NCBI GenBank assembly: GCA_039183635.1
Contig: JBCDBL010000012.1
Location: 1 to 44,877 of the forward strand
DNA from: JBCDBL01 sp039183635
Lineage (GTDB): Bacteria > Pseudomonadota > Alphaproteobacteria > Caulobacterales > Parvularculaceae
Direction: 5' to 3'
Length of the DNA: 44,877 nt
Shown here in pieces: positions 24,310 to 31,974 of this stretch (the stretch's first letter is position 1; every line of letters begins with the position of its first letter). A model generated the notes under the pieces. The model worked only from the letters and a program-made list of their open reading frames with translations. It made no database searches and was not told the DNA's origin. A program made the position numbers and the translations under genes.

Positions 24310-25374
24310 TTATGTTTCTGGTTCAAGCCCAAGAAGCGTACGTAACTGTCCTGGTTGATTTGCGCCGCCGGTGAAATCATCAAAGGGTTTTTGGGAAACG
24401 TCGATTAAATGTTGTTTTATGAAGGGGGCGCCCTCGGCGGCGCCTTGTTCCTTACTTTTCAGGCAACATTCCCATTCCAGTACGGCCCAGCGCGCAAAAT
24501 CATATTGCGTTAGCTTGCTGAATATTTGATGAAAGTCGATTTGTCCGTCCCCAAGCGACCTGAAACGACCGGGACGGTCAGTCCAATCGAGGTAACCTCC
24601 GTAAACGCCGCTGCGCCCATTTTTTCTGAACTCCGCATCCTTAACATGGAAGGCTTTAATTCGATCATGGTAAAGATCGATAAATGCAATATAGTCCAGT
24701 TGTTGCAACAGTAAGTGACTAGGGTCATAGAGTATGGAGGCGCGAGCATGCTCCCCGACGGCATCAAGAAAACATTCAAAAGACGCACCGTCATGGAGGT
24801 CTTCGCTCGGATGAATTTCGTAGCAAACGTCAACACCGACGGCGTCGAATGTATCTAAGATAGGACGCCAGCGTTTCGCGAGCTCTTGAAATCCTTCTTC
24901 GATGAGGCCCCGTGGGCGTTGAGGCCAGGGATAAACCATGTGCCACATAAAGGCGCCCGAAAATGTTGCGTGCGCTTCAAGCCCAAGACGCGAGCTCGCC
25001 TGGGCGGCGAAACGCAGCTGTTGTTGGGCCCATTCGGTCCGTGCATGCGGGTTTCCGTGGACTTCAGTCGGAGCGAAAACGTCGAACAGGGTATCGTACG
25101 CAGGGTGCGTTGCAATCAATTGCCCCTGCAGATGGGTTGAAAGTTCGGTAATTGAAAGGTTGGCGTCAGCGCAAACGCCTTGGACTTCGTCGCAATACGC
25201 CTGGCTTTGCGCGGCGCATTCGAGGTCAAAGATGCGTTTGTCCCAGGTGGGAATCTGAACGCCCACATATCCAAGTTCGCTTGCCCATTTCGCGATTGAC
25301 GGCAGAGAATTGAAGGGGGCTTCGTCATCTATAAATTGCGCAAGAAAGATCGCCGGTCCTTTGACAGGTTTCAT
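24310..25374 (-). CDS. Sugar-phosphate isomerase/epimerase-like TIM-barrel protein (AP endonuclease family 2 fold)
   Basis: These proteins are divalent-metal TIM barrels that isomerise, epimerise or hydrate sugars and keto sugars. Probable metal ligands are in the expected order: Glu in VCYEIHPSEDLHDG, Asp and His in YDPSHLLLQQ, His in KAFHVKDAEF and Glu in VLEWECCLKS. GDGQIDFHQIF is a further family motif. The start is ATG 25374, which overlaps the stop of the Gfo/Idh gene (ATGA) with GGAGAA upstream; a longer frame to 25404 is rejected. In the 3-keto-glycoside route this type of protein converts the keto sugar or hydrates the unsaturated elimination product. Which of the two it does here cannot be told from sequence. 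Confidence 0.92.
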   Translation of the reverse strand: MKPVKGPAIFLAQFIDDEAPFNSLPSIAKWASELGYVGVQIPTWDKRIFDLECAAQSQAYCDEVQGVCADANLSITELSTHLQGQLIATHPAYDTLFDVFAPTEVHGNPHARTEWAQQQLRFAAQASSRLGLEAHATFSGAFMWHMVYPWPQRPRGLIEEGFQELAKRWRPILDTFDAVGVDVCYEIHPSEDLHDGASFECFLDAVGEHARASILYDPSHLLLQQLDYIAFIDLYHDRIKAFHVKDAEFRKNGRSGVYGGYLDWTDRPGRFRSLGDGQIDFHQIFSKLTQYDFARWAVLEWECCLKSKEQGAAEGAPFIKQHLIDVSQKPFDDFTGGANQPGQLRTLLGLEPET

Positions 25375-26528
25375 GCCATATGTTCTCCGTCCACGCGTGT
25401 CCATTTTTCGTTATAGTGAATGTTCGCTAGCGCAGCTTTAATAAAAGAAAGGCCACGTAATCCTACGCCAAGGTCTGGATACCCCATCGTAGGCGGATTG
25501 TTTTTTTCTATTATCGCCTTTCCAATGGCGTTGTAGATGTTGGCCAACGCTTCGATGAACCCTTCCGGATGGCCCGCGGGTAATCGTATCCGCATTCTTG
25601 CATCGGCAGATAGGTAGGGCCGGTCCGCGCCGGCGCGAAGTTGCTGAATCGGTGCGTCAACTGGTTTTAACCAAAGCGTATTGGGGTCTTGTTGGCGCCA
25701 TTCAAGTCCGCCCCGCTCTCCATAAAGACGAAGAACAAGATTATTTTCTTCACCGGCGCAAACCTGACTTACGGTCATTGCGCCTTTTATTTGGCCTTCC
25801 ATGCGAAAAAGAAGCGAGGCGTCGTCATCCAATGGGCGCCCGGAAACAAAAGTCGTTACATCAGCGCACAGCTCTGTGATTTGCCGCCCGGCAACGTACT
25901 CAACAAGCGAAAAGGCGTGCACGCCAATATCGCCAAGCGCGCCCGCCGCGCCTGCTTGACCGGGGTCGGTTCGCCAGGAGGCTTGCTTTTGTCCCTCCAT
26001 TTCGATGGGCGCAGAAAGCCATCCTTGCGTATACTCAACAATAACTTTTCTCAGCGTCCCAAGCGCGCCGTCTAGCGCCAGTGCGCGCGCTTCATGAACC
26101 ATAGGATAACCGAGATAAGTATTGGCGACCGCGTAAATCTTGTCTCGTTGTTCGAGGGCTGCGATAAGGGGGGCTGCTTCTGATATATTCCGTGCGATTG
26201 GTTTTTCACACAAGACATGGAAGCCCGCATCAATGGCCGCGATGCTGATTGGAACGTGCAGGTGATTTGGCGTAACCACAGTAATTAAATCAACCCGCTC
26301 GTCTTCATTTCGTTGCGCCTCTTTCGCCAGAAAACTTCGCCAATCGGGCGCCAAACGGTCTGGGTGCAAACCAAGCGAGGCGCCGAACCTATGTGATGCC
26401 TCAGGATCTTGAGAAAAAACGCCTCCAACAAGTTCGAATGCGCCGTCAAGCGCCGCCGCACGGCGATGGACATCGCCAATAAACGCGCCTTCGCCGCCGC
26501 CGATCATTCCGAAGGTGAGTTTTGTCAA
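25371..26528 (-). CDS. Gfo/Idh/MocA-family NAD(P)-dependent oxidoreductase
   Basis: It catalyses reversible oxidation of sugar hydroxyls; here probably reduction of a 3-keto sugar to the ordinary sugar. The N-terminal Rossmann fold starts KLTFGMIGGGEGAFIG (residues 3-18). The catalytic Lys109 lies in HVLCEKPIA, and GALGDIGVHAFSL (197-207) supplies Asp200 and His204 of the active site. The TTG start at 26528 is supported by AGGAAC seven bases upstream and by the Rossmann strand beginning right after it. It is first gene of the minus-strand operon (Gfo/Idh, isomerase, permease, DUF1080), divergent from the GMC oxidoreductase across a LacI-type operator. Confidence 0.94.
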   Translation of the reverse strand: MTKLTFGMIGGGEGAFIGDVHRRAAALDGAFELVGGVFSQDPEASHRFGASLGLHPDRLAPDWRSFLAKEAQRNEDERVDLITVVTPNHLHVPISIAAIDAGFHVLCEKPIARNISEAAPLIAALEQRDKIYAVANTYLGYPMVHEARALALDGALGTLRKVIVEYTQGWLSAPIEMEGQKQASWRTDPGQAGAAGALGDIGVHAFSLVEYVAGRQITELCADVTTFVSGRPLDDDASLLFRMEGQIKGAMTVSQVCAGEENNLVLRLYGERGGLEWRQQDPNTLWLKPVDAPIQQLRAGADRPYLSADARMRIRLPAGHPEGFIEALANIYNAIGKAIIEKNNPPTMGYPDLGVGLRGLSFIKAALANIHYNEKWTRVDGEHMA

Positions 26529-26614
26529 GGGGTTTGTTCCTGCCTGTTAAAAACCTTGCACGCCCATGATTTCGCGCTGTTGACAGCACCCGTTTCGGCC
26601 GTTCTAATATGGAG

Positions 26615-26628
26615 TGTAATCGATTACA
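26615..26628. promoter_or_regulatory. LacI-type operator O1 between the two arms of the 3-keto-glycoside cluster
   Basis: TGTAATCGATTACA is a perfect 14-bp palindrome with a central CG, the usual form of LacI/GalR-family sites. It lies 87 bases upstream of the Gfo/Idh start and 75 bases upstream of the GMC start. A near-copy occurs at 30983-30996. The LacI protein encoded at 29099-30094 is the likely binder. Confidence 0.8.
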
Positions 26629-26702
26629 TTTGAAATGCAAACACACACATGGGGGCAGGATAGTCTGACGGGCATGTGTGTTTCCAAAGAAAGTGAGGCT
26701 GT

Positions 26703-28403
26703 ATGGCGATAGGCCCTGAAACCGAACATGACGCTGTGGTTGTCGGGTCCGGTGCGGGGGGCGGCATGGCGGCCTATATTCTGGCGAAAGCCGGATTAAA
26801 GGTTCTCATGCTGGAAGCGGGGCGTAATTACGATCCATTGTCGGAGACGGCGATGTTCAATTTCAACCGGAATGCGCCTCTTGGCGGCGCATCGACGCCT
26901 GACAAGTCTTTTGGGGGGTATTATCACTCCAGCATTGGCGGTTTTTCACTCGATGGCGAGCCTTACACCGTCGCTGACGGCTCGAAATTCCAGTGGTACC
27001 GTTCAAGGATGCTTGGCGGGCGTACGAACCACTGGGGTCGAAATTCGTTCCGTATGGGGCCATATGATTTTAAGCCGAAAGCACGGGATGGTTTGGGCGT
27101 TGACTGGCCGATAGGCTATAAAGACATCGCGCCGTATTATGACCGTGTTGAAGCGTTAATCGGCGTGTATGGGGCGAATACGGGGCTTGAAAACCACCCG
27201 GACTCACCGCCGGGCGTTCTTCATGATCCTCCCGCGCCGCGTGTTCCTGAACTGTTGGTGCAGGCGGCGGCCAATGACCTTGGAATTCCCTGCGTGCCTG
27301 CGCGCAGAGCCATCCTTACACGCCAGATTGATGAACGGCTTCCCTGTTTTTATGCGACGGCGTGCGGTCGCGGCTGCAATATCGGCGCCGCGTTTCAATC
27401 GACAACGTCCCTTTTGCCTTGGGCGCAGGCGACTGGCAATCTCGATATTATTACGAACGCCATGGTTTATGAAGTTGAGGTCGGTTCCAAGGGACGTGCG
27501 GTCGGTCTTTGGTACATCGATAAAAACGATGGGGAGCATAAGTTTATAAAGGCCAGAACGATTGTTTTGTCGGCAAGCACGGGTGAAACAGCGCGCATAT
27601 TACTGAATTCTAAAAACAGCATCCATCCGGACGGTATTGCGAACAGCAGCGGGCAAGTCGGCCGGAATTTGCAAGATACTGTTGGCTCGATGATTGTTGC
27701 TCAAGTCCCGGCGCTTGAGAACAGGCCTCGTTATAATGAAGATGGGGCCATGGGCATACATATGTATATGCCGTTCGCTCTTTATGACGAGCAGAAAAAG
27801 GGAAGGTTGAATTTCCCACGTGGTTATCATACGGAGTTTTTCGGAGGATTTTTTGAACCTTCCGTGGGGCTGTCTGGCATCGTTGATCTCATTAAGGGGT
27901 ACGGAAAGGACTTGAAGGAGGAAGCGCGGCGTTATTACGGAAGTTTTGTTGCTTTTCTGCAGCGTGGAGAGATGATTCCAAATCAAAAGTGCTTTGTGGA
28001 GATTGACAGCGAGGTGCAGGATAAATTTGGCATACCGGTATTGAAGTTTCATTACGGCCATTCCGATCACGAGCTTAATCAGGTGAAGCACTTTCAAAAA
28101 ACGACAAAATCGATCATCGATAAAATGGGGGGCCGAATCGTTCCTTTTCCAACCCCGGCGCGCCTGGCCATAGATGATGGCGGAAAGGTTATTCATGAGG
28201 TCGGTACATGCCGCATGGGAGATGACGCCGAGACGTCCGTTGTCAATCAGTATGGTCAGGCGTGGGATGTTGAGAACCTGTTTCTCGCAGACGGCTCCAT
28301 ATTCACCACCAAATCCCATAAAAATCCAACGCTAACGATTATGGCTTTGGCGTGGCGTAATGCGGAACATATGATTGAAAAAATGAAAGCGGGGGAGCTT
28401 TGA
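26703..28403 (+). CDS. GMC-family FAD oxidoreductase, glucoside-3-dehydrogenase large-subunit type
   Basis: It probably oxidises the C3 hydroxyl of a glycoside to a ketone. The 566-residue protein has the FAD dinucleotide motif VVVGSGAGGGMAAYILAKAG (12-31) followed by LEAGR, the GMC segment MLGGRTNHWGR (103-113), and the C-terminal HEVGTCRMG with KNPTLTIMALA, carrying the expected catalytic His and Asn. Cys215, Cys221 and Cys225 (PCFYATACGRGCN) could be part of an Fe-S cluster; I recall such a cluster in characterised glucoside-3-dehydrogenases. It has no signal peptide and would be exported together with the Tat-signal small subunit encoded next, whose start overlaps its stop. ATG at 26703 follows GTGAGG. 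Other GMC sugar dehydrogenases, such as gluconate 2-dehydrogenase, are the alternative. Confidence 0.92.
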   Translation: MAIGPETEHDAVVVGSGAGGGMAAYILAKAGLKVLMLEAGRNYDPLSETAMFNFNRNAPLGGASTPDKSFGGYYHSSIGGFSLDGEPYTVADGSKFQWYRSRMLGGRTNHWGRNSFRMGPYDFKPKARDGLGVDWPIGYKDIAPYYDRVEALIGVYGANTGLENHPDSPPGVLHDPPAPRVPELLVQAAANDLGIPCVPARRAILTRQIDERLPCFYATACGRGCNIGAAFQSTTSLLPWAQATGNLDIITNAMVYEVEVGSKGRAVGLWYIDKNDGEHKFIKARTIVLSASTGETARILLNSKNSIHPDGIANSSGQVGRNLQDTVGSMIVAQVPALENRPRYNEDGAMGIHMYMPFALYDEQKKGRLNFPRGYHTEFFGGFFEPSVGLSGIVDLIKGYGKDLKEEARRYYGSFVAFLQRGEMIPNQKCFVEIDSEVQDKFGIPVLKFHYGHSDHELNQVKHFQKTTKSIIDKMGGRIVPFPTPARLAIDDGGKVIHEVGTCRMGDDAETSVVNQYGQAWDVENLFLADGSIFTTKSHKNPTLTIMALAWRNAEHMIEKMKAGEL

Positions 28404-29095
28404 CAAAGACCGAAGGAACCAGGGTTGATCGCCGTACGACGCTTAAGTGGATGGCGGCCGCTTTATCCACTGCGCCTCTTGCCGGTTGTGGGGGGGCGGG
28501 GGAAAACAATTCCAATGCTGCGGCCGTCCTTGGACGTGCGCTGGAGGTTGAGGGGGAGGGCTATGGCCAAGACCCGGATTTGTTTGAGGCGATGGTTCCC
28601 TGGCGTCGCACCATGACGGAAGCGCAGCTAAAGCTTGCTGAAAGCCTGGCGGACATCTTCATTCCAGCCGATCAAGTATCTGCCGCGGCGAGTGTGGCGA
28701 ATGCAGCTGATTTTATCGATGAATGGGTAAGTGCGCCTTACCCGGATCAGGTTTCGGATCGTGAACTGATTTTATCGGGTTTGGAAGATATTGAAAAGCG
28801 CGCGCGTCGCCGCTTTAAAGCTTCATTTATTGATTTGGAAATAAATGAGAAGACGGTGTTGGTGGATGAGCTGACGCCGATGTTCGGCTTTCTTCCCGCT
28901 TATCTCGATACGAAAAGCTTTTTCAGTCGCTTTCGGTATTTGGTCGTGAGCGCATTTTATTTGAGTGATGAGGGCATGCAGGATTTAGGGTATCTTGGCA
29001 ACCAACCTATCGTTGGCCCTTATCCTGGGCCTACGGAAGAAGCGTTGGCGCATTTGCAGGTCGTTTTGGATAAACTTGGCTTAAAAATGCCGTAG
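28400..29095 (+). CDS. Tat-exported small subunit (gluconate 2-dehydrogenase subunit 3 family)
   Basis: The 231-residue protein begins with a twin-arginine signal: DRRTTLKWMAAALSTAPLAGC. The Cys at its end in LAGC could also make it a lipoprotein. In glucoside-3-dehydrogenases and related complexes this subunit carries the GMC catalytic subunit across the membrane. The mature part matches the family in TEAQLKLAESLADIFIPADQ and in the closing GPYPGPTEEALAHLQ. The start codon is TTG at 28400, overlapping the GMC stop (TTGA) behind GGGGGAG. No cytochrome c gene follows, so the electron acceptor must come from elsewhere. The stop is 3 bases from the end of the convergent LacI gene. Confidence 0.88.
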   Translation: MTKTEGTRVDRRTTLKWMAAALSTAPLAGCGGAGENNSNAAAVLGRALEVEGEGYGQDPDLFEAMVPWRRTMTEAQLKLAESLADIFIPADQVSAAASVANAADFIDEWVSAPYPDQVSDRELILSGLEDIEKRARRRFKASFIDLEINEKTVLVDELTPMFGFLPAYLDTKSFFSRFRYLVVSAFYLSDEGMQDLGYLGNQPIVGPYPGPTEEALAHLQVVLDKLGLKMP

Positions 29096-29098
29096 ATG

Positions 29099-30094
29099 TT
29101 AATTTATCGTACTGTCTCGAATGACGAGTTCGGCTTTCAGTACATGGTTCTGTTTATCTACGGCCTTGTTTTCAATTAAGTCCAGCAGCATTTTCATTGC
29201 AAGTGAGCCGATCCGGCCCTTGGGTTGGGCGATGGTCGTTAGGGACGGATCACAGAACTGCGCAACGTCAATATCGTCAAAACCTGCTACGGCTATGTCG
29301 CCTGGAATTTGAAGACCTGCGGCTTTAAAGACCTTTATTGCGCCAATCGCCATTTCGTCGTTAAAGCAAAAAACGGCGTCCGGTTTGTGCGCGTACTTTA
29401 GAAGCTGCTTTGCGCCTTCGGATCCCGAAGCCAGAGTGAAATCGCCTGAAATAATCAGATTAGGATCTTGTGTTAAGCCGTTTTGTTGGAGGCCCTTTTT
29501 CCATCCGGAAAGGCGGTCGCGTGTCAGCGGCCCTTCCGTCGGTCCAGTTATAACGGCGATGCGGCGCGCCCCTGTGTCAATCAAATGTTGTGTCATCGTG
29601 CGGGCGGCTTGTTCATTATCAATCCGTATGGAAGGGTGCTGCGACCTGCGAGGCGCCTCACAGGCATGCACAATCCGTGCGGGCGAGGTTGCGGTTGAGG
29701 CCACAAACGATTGGGGCGTGTGAGGTCCAAGCTGAATCAGACCATCGGCTTGTCGCCGCGATAAAAGTAAACCATACGCCGTTTCACGATCTTTTTGGCC
29801 ATCGGTGTCGCCAAGCAAGACAGAGTAACCCCGCTCGTTTGCTGTGGATTGCATGGACCGCAGAACTTTAGAGAAAAAAGGGTTCGAGATATTTGGCACA
29901 AGAACCATTATGGTGTTTGAACGACCCGTACGGAAGTTTTGCGCCAATACGTCCGGTTGAAAGCCTGTTTCTTCCGCCGCTTTGAGAACTCTCTCGCGGG
30001 TGTGTCGGGCCACGCGGTCAGGCGATCTAAAAGTGCGTGACACGGTTGCAACCGACACATTGGCCAGTTGGGCGATATCTTTAACGGTTGTCAC
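29099..30094 (-). CDS. LacI/GalR-family transcriptional regulator
   Basis: The 331-residue repressor has the N-terminal helix-turn-helix and hinge VKDIAQLANVSVATVSRTF (4-22) with the usual hinge alanine region near 50. The periplasmic-binding-protein-like ligand domain includes IMVLVPNISNPFF, GLIQLGP, RIAVITGP and AVFCFNDEMAIGAIK. It should bind a sugar or sugar derivative and release the operators TGTAATCGATTACA (26615) and TGTAAACGATTACA (30983). The GTG start at 30094 has no strong ribosome binding site. It lies 71 bases after the SGNH hydrolase gene on the same strand, probably in the same transcript and therefore self-regulated through the second operator. Confidence 0.95.
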   Translation of the reverse strand: MTTVKDIAQLANVSVATVSRTFRSPDRVARHTRERVLKAAEETGFQPDVLAQNFRTGRSNTIMVLVPNISNPFFSKVLRSMQSTANERGYSVLLGDTDGQKDRETAYGLLLSRRQADGLIQLGPHTPQSFVASTATSPARIVHACEAPRRSQHPSIRIDNEQAARTMTQHLIDTGARRIAVITGPTEGPLTRDRLSGWKKGLQQNGLTQDPNLIISGDFTLASGSEGAKQLLKYAHKPDAVFCFNDEMAIGAIKVFKAAGLQIPGDIAVAGFDDIDVAQFCDPSLTTIAQPKGRIGSLAMKMLLDLIENKAVDKQNHVLKAELVIRDSTIN

Positions 30095-30120
30095 GGTGTT
30101 ATCTGCGGTCCTGTTTTACG

Positions 30121-30152
30121 GCGTATAATCAAGCGCTATCCGGTTTATACGC
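30121..30152. repeat. Inverted repeat between SGNH hydrolase and LacI genes
   Basis: Arms GCGTATAA (30121-30128) and TTATACGC (30145-30152) match perfectly with 16 bases between them. There is no T tract, so it is not a typical terminator. It could be an mRNA-stability hairpin or another protein-binding site in the lacI leader. Confidence 0.4.
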
Positions 30153-30165
30153 ATGTTCCCCATCT

Positions 30166-30894
30166 TCAATTCGGCATATCGGAATTTATTGCTTCCAACG
30201 GCTGTGCATTAACATAAGGGTCCAGCAAAGTCGCCCAGAGTTTGTACGCCTCTCCCGCCAAATGAATTCCGTCGTTGCTATAGGCGGTATCCAGGTATCC
30301 GCTTTCATTGACGAACAGGGCGGCGACATCAATATATTGAAAACCGCGTTCCTGCGATGCTGATATCAAATAATCATTCAAGGTGTTAACGTCGTTTAGG
30401 GCTATGCTGAAAAGCCATTCTTCATTTGTCGGCAAAACGCTTTGTATATAAATTTCTGTATCAGGAATATCATTTTTAAAAAGATCAAAGAGCGCTTCAT
30501 ACTGTTCTATGATACTTTTGGTTGAGGCGCCATTGTTGAGGTCGTTAATACCGATCATCAAGAAGAGCTTTTTAGGTTGCATGTGAGCGACATTGTCAAA
30601 GCGCGCGATAACCTGTCGAACCCTGTCGCCGCCGACGCCGCGATTAACAGCAATATGGTCCGGGTAATATTCATCCCACATGCCCTCATGGGTAATGCTG
30701 TCGTCAAGAAAAACAATATCGGCACGGTCTACTCTGGAAACATCCATGGCGTTAATGCGGCGCTCTGCGAATGTTGTTATCACGCGTTCGATGGATTTAA
30801 AGGTCGATATCGCCTTGGGTGCAACGAAAATTATTCCGCCAATAAACAGGGCGTTGAGTGCAAGTGAGACGGGTAAGATGATTTTTTTAAACAT
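30166..30894 (-). CDS. SGNH/GDSL-family hydrolase, membrane-anchored
   Basis: SGNH hydrolases remove acyl groups from carbohydrates or lipids. The 242-residue protein has an N-terminal hydrophobic segment (IILPVSLALNALFIGGIIFV) as signal or anchor. Block I is IVFLDDSIT with the nucleophile Ser, block II NRGVGGDRV, block III FLMIGINDLNN and block V SNDGIHLAGEAY with the Asp/His pair. The usual Gly of GDSIT is Asp here. It is divergent from nothing nearby; a LacI-type operator lies 88 bases upstream of its start, linking it to the 3-keto-glycoside genes. It probably deacylates the sugar substrate before or after import. Confidence 0.9.
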   Translation of the reverse strand: MFKKIILPVSLALNALFIGGIIFVAPKAISTFKSIERVITTFAERRINAMDVSRVDRADIVFLDDSITHEGMWDEYYPDHIAVNRGVGGDRVRQVIARFDNVAHMQPKKLFLMIGINDLNNGASTKSIIEQYEALFDLFKNDIPDTEIYIQSVLPTNEEWLFSIALNDVNTLNDYLISASQERGFQYIDVAALFVNESGYLDTAYSNDGIHLAGEAYKLWATLLDPYVNAQPLEAINSDMPN

Positions 30895-30982
30895 TAGTGC
30901 AGTTCGCCTCTTTTGCGGTTGGCGCAGGTTCAGGCTACGTCAACCTGGTCTGTCGTTTCACAGTTCCGCGCGCATATCGTAA

Positions 30983-30996
30983 TGTAAACGATTACA
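30983..30996. promoter_or_regulatory. LacI-type operator O2 upstream of the SGNH hydrolase gene
   Basis: TGTAAACGATTACA differs from O1 (26615-26628) in one position. With the flanks A at 30982 and T at 30997 the palindrome is 16 bp with one mismatched pair. It is 88 bases upstream of the SGNH start and 133 bases from the TetR stop, so it most likely controls the SGNH-lacI transcript. Confidence 0.75.
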
Positions 30997-31129
30997 TATG
31001 CCAAGTCATATGTCATTGGCGCCTGCTAAGGCGCGTGTGGAAAATTTTAAAGGCGAGCTGTAGAACTAAGGAGTCTTGGTGTGGAGAAACTTACCGCCAT
31101 AGTCGATATGCGCCCCTTCCTTTGGCGGA

Positions 31130-31837
31130 CTAATTTACTGGGGGCAGGGGAGCCGGGCGTTTAAGAAGTTTTGTTTCGGCGACAATCCGTTTAGCATCCG
31201 CTTTCGCTGCACCAGAATGGGGGGCGACGCCCAGAGCCGCCCTATACCAGGTTTGGGCGAGTTCAAACGCTACTTTTTGATATTGAGCCGGACTTCTCCT
31301 TTTTTGCTGTAATGGCGTTTTTAGGAGAAAATTTTCCGTACCCAGCACAAGAAGTTCAGCAAGCATGAGGTCCTGGTTGCGTCGGTCGCGTCGTTTGCTT
31401 GCTTTTGCGATGAGCATAGCAAACCGTTCAATAAGATCTTGGCGGTAAGGGGCCAAAGATTTTTCGATGTTCGACGGGTCCTGATTGAGGTGCCACATGG
31501 TCAACCTAAGATTGCCGTATCGATATATTTGAGATTGAACGGAACGCCAGCAATATAGAAACGCCGCTGAAAATAAATTCTCTGTTTCAATATCTTTAAA
31601 GTAAGCGAAGAAGGCTTGAATTTCTTCTTCTGCAATAGAATGCATCAATCCGTCTTTATTTTTAAAATGAAAATAAATTGAACCGACATGCACGTTGGTT
31701 TCCTTGACCACATCCTCTATGGAAATATCTGAAAAATCGCGGGTTGCGAGTAGGTTTCGCACCCCCTGGCGAATACGTTCTTTTGTCTTTTCCCCTTTGG
31801 TTTGTGGGGCTGGCGTCTTTGTCATATTGCTTGTCAT
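31130..31837 (-). CDS. TetR-family regulator of the MlrC/receptor module
   Basis: The 235-residue protein has a TetR DNA-binding domain: KERIRQGVRNLLATRDFSDI, then IEDVVKETNVHVGSIYFHF and KNKDGLMHSI. The C-terminal domain is helical and rich in aromatic residues in its middle (FSAAFLYCWRSVQSQIYRY). The start ATG 31837 has no clear ribosome binding site; ATG 31825 is possible. It is divergent from the MlrC-like gene with TAGAATAACATTCTA at 31924-31938 between them. Three related sites occur upstream of other genes in the module, so it probably governs the whole 31-42 kb region. Confidence 0.92.
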   Translation of the reverse strand: MTSNMTKTPAPQTKGEKTKERIRQGVRNLLATRDFSDISIEDVVKETNVHVGSIYFHFKNKDGLMHSIAEEEIQAFFAYFKDIETENLFSAAFLYCWRSVQSQIYRYGNLRLTMWHLNQDPSNIEKSLAPYRQDLIERFAMLIAKASKRRDRRNQDLMLAELLVLGTENFLLKTPLQQKRRSPAQYQKVAFELAQTWYRAALGVAPHSGAAKADAKRIVAETKLLKRPAPLPPVN

Positions 31838-31923
31838 CCAGACATAGAATTTGCGCTCAAGATCAAACTTTATATCAAAAAAATTTTTTTCCCGTCGAGC
31901 ATGCTTTCAAAAAGACTGGAAAA

Positions 31924-31938
31924 TAGAATAACATTCTA
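31924..31938. promoter_or_regulatory. Palindromic operator, site A of the TWGAAY-N3-MTTCWA family
   Basis: TAGAAT-AAC-ATTCTA is a perfect 6+3+6 palindrome, 86 bases upstream of the TetR start and 36 bases upstream of the MlrC-like start. It is the most symmetrical of four related sites; the others are at 35603, 35865 and 39914. I infer binding by the TetR protein at 31130-31837. Confidence 0.72.
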
Positions 31939-31974
31939 CTATCTTGTTGTTGAATAAACCAGGAGTATCATGCT

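Noticed and set aside
24540..24585. GACC...GGTC inverted repeat inside the isomerase gene, considered as another TGACC-N3-GGTCA site
   Set aside because: The spacer is 5 bases rather than 3, the outer bases do not match, and it lies in the middle of a coding region.
27600..28319. Minus-strand frame of 239 residues opposite the GMC gene
   Set aside because: It is opposite conserved GMC C-terminal motifs and has no family or start signal.
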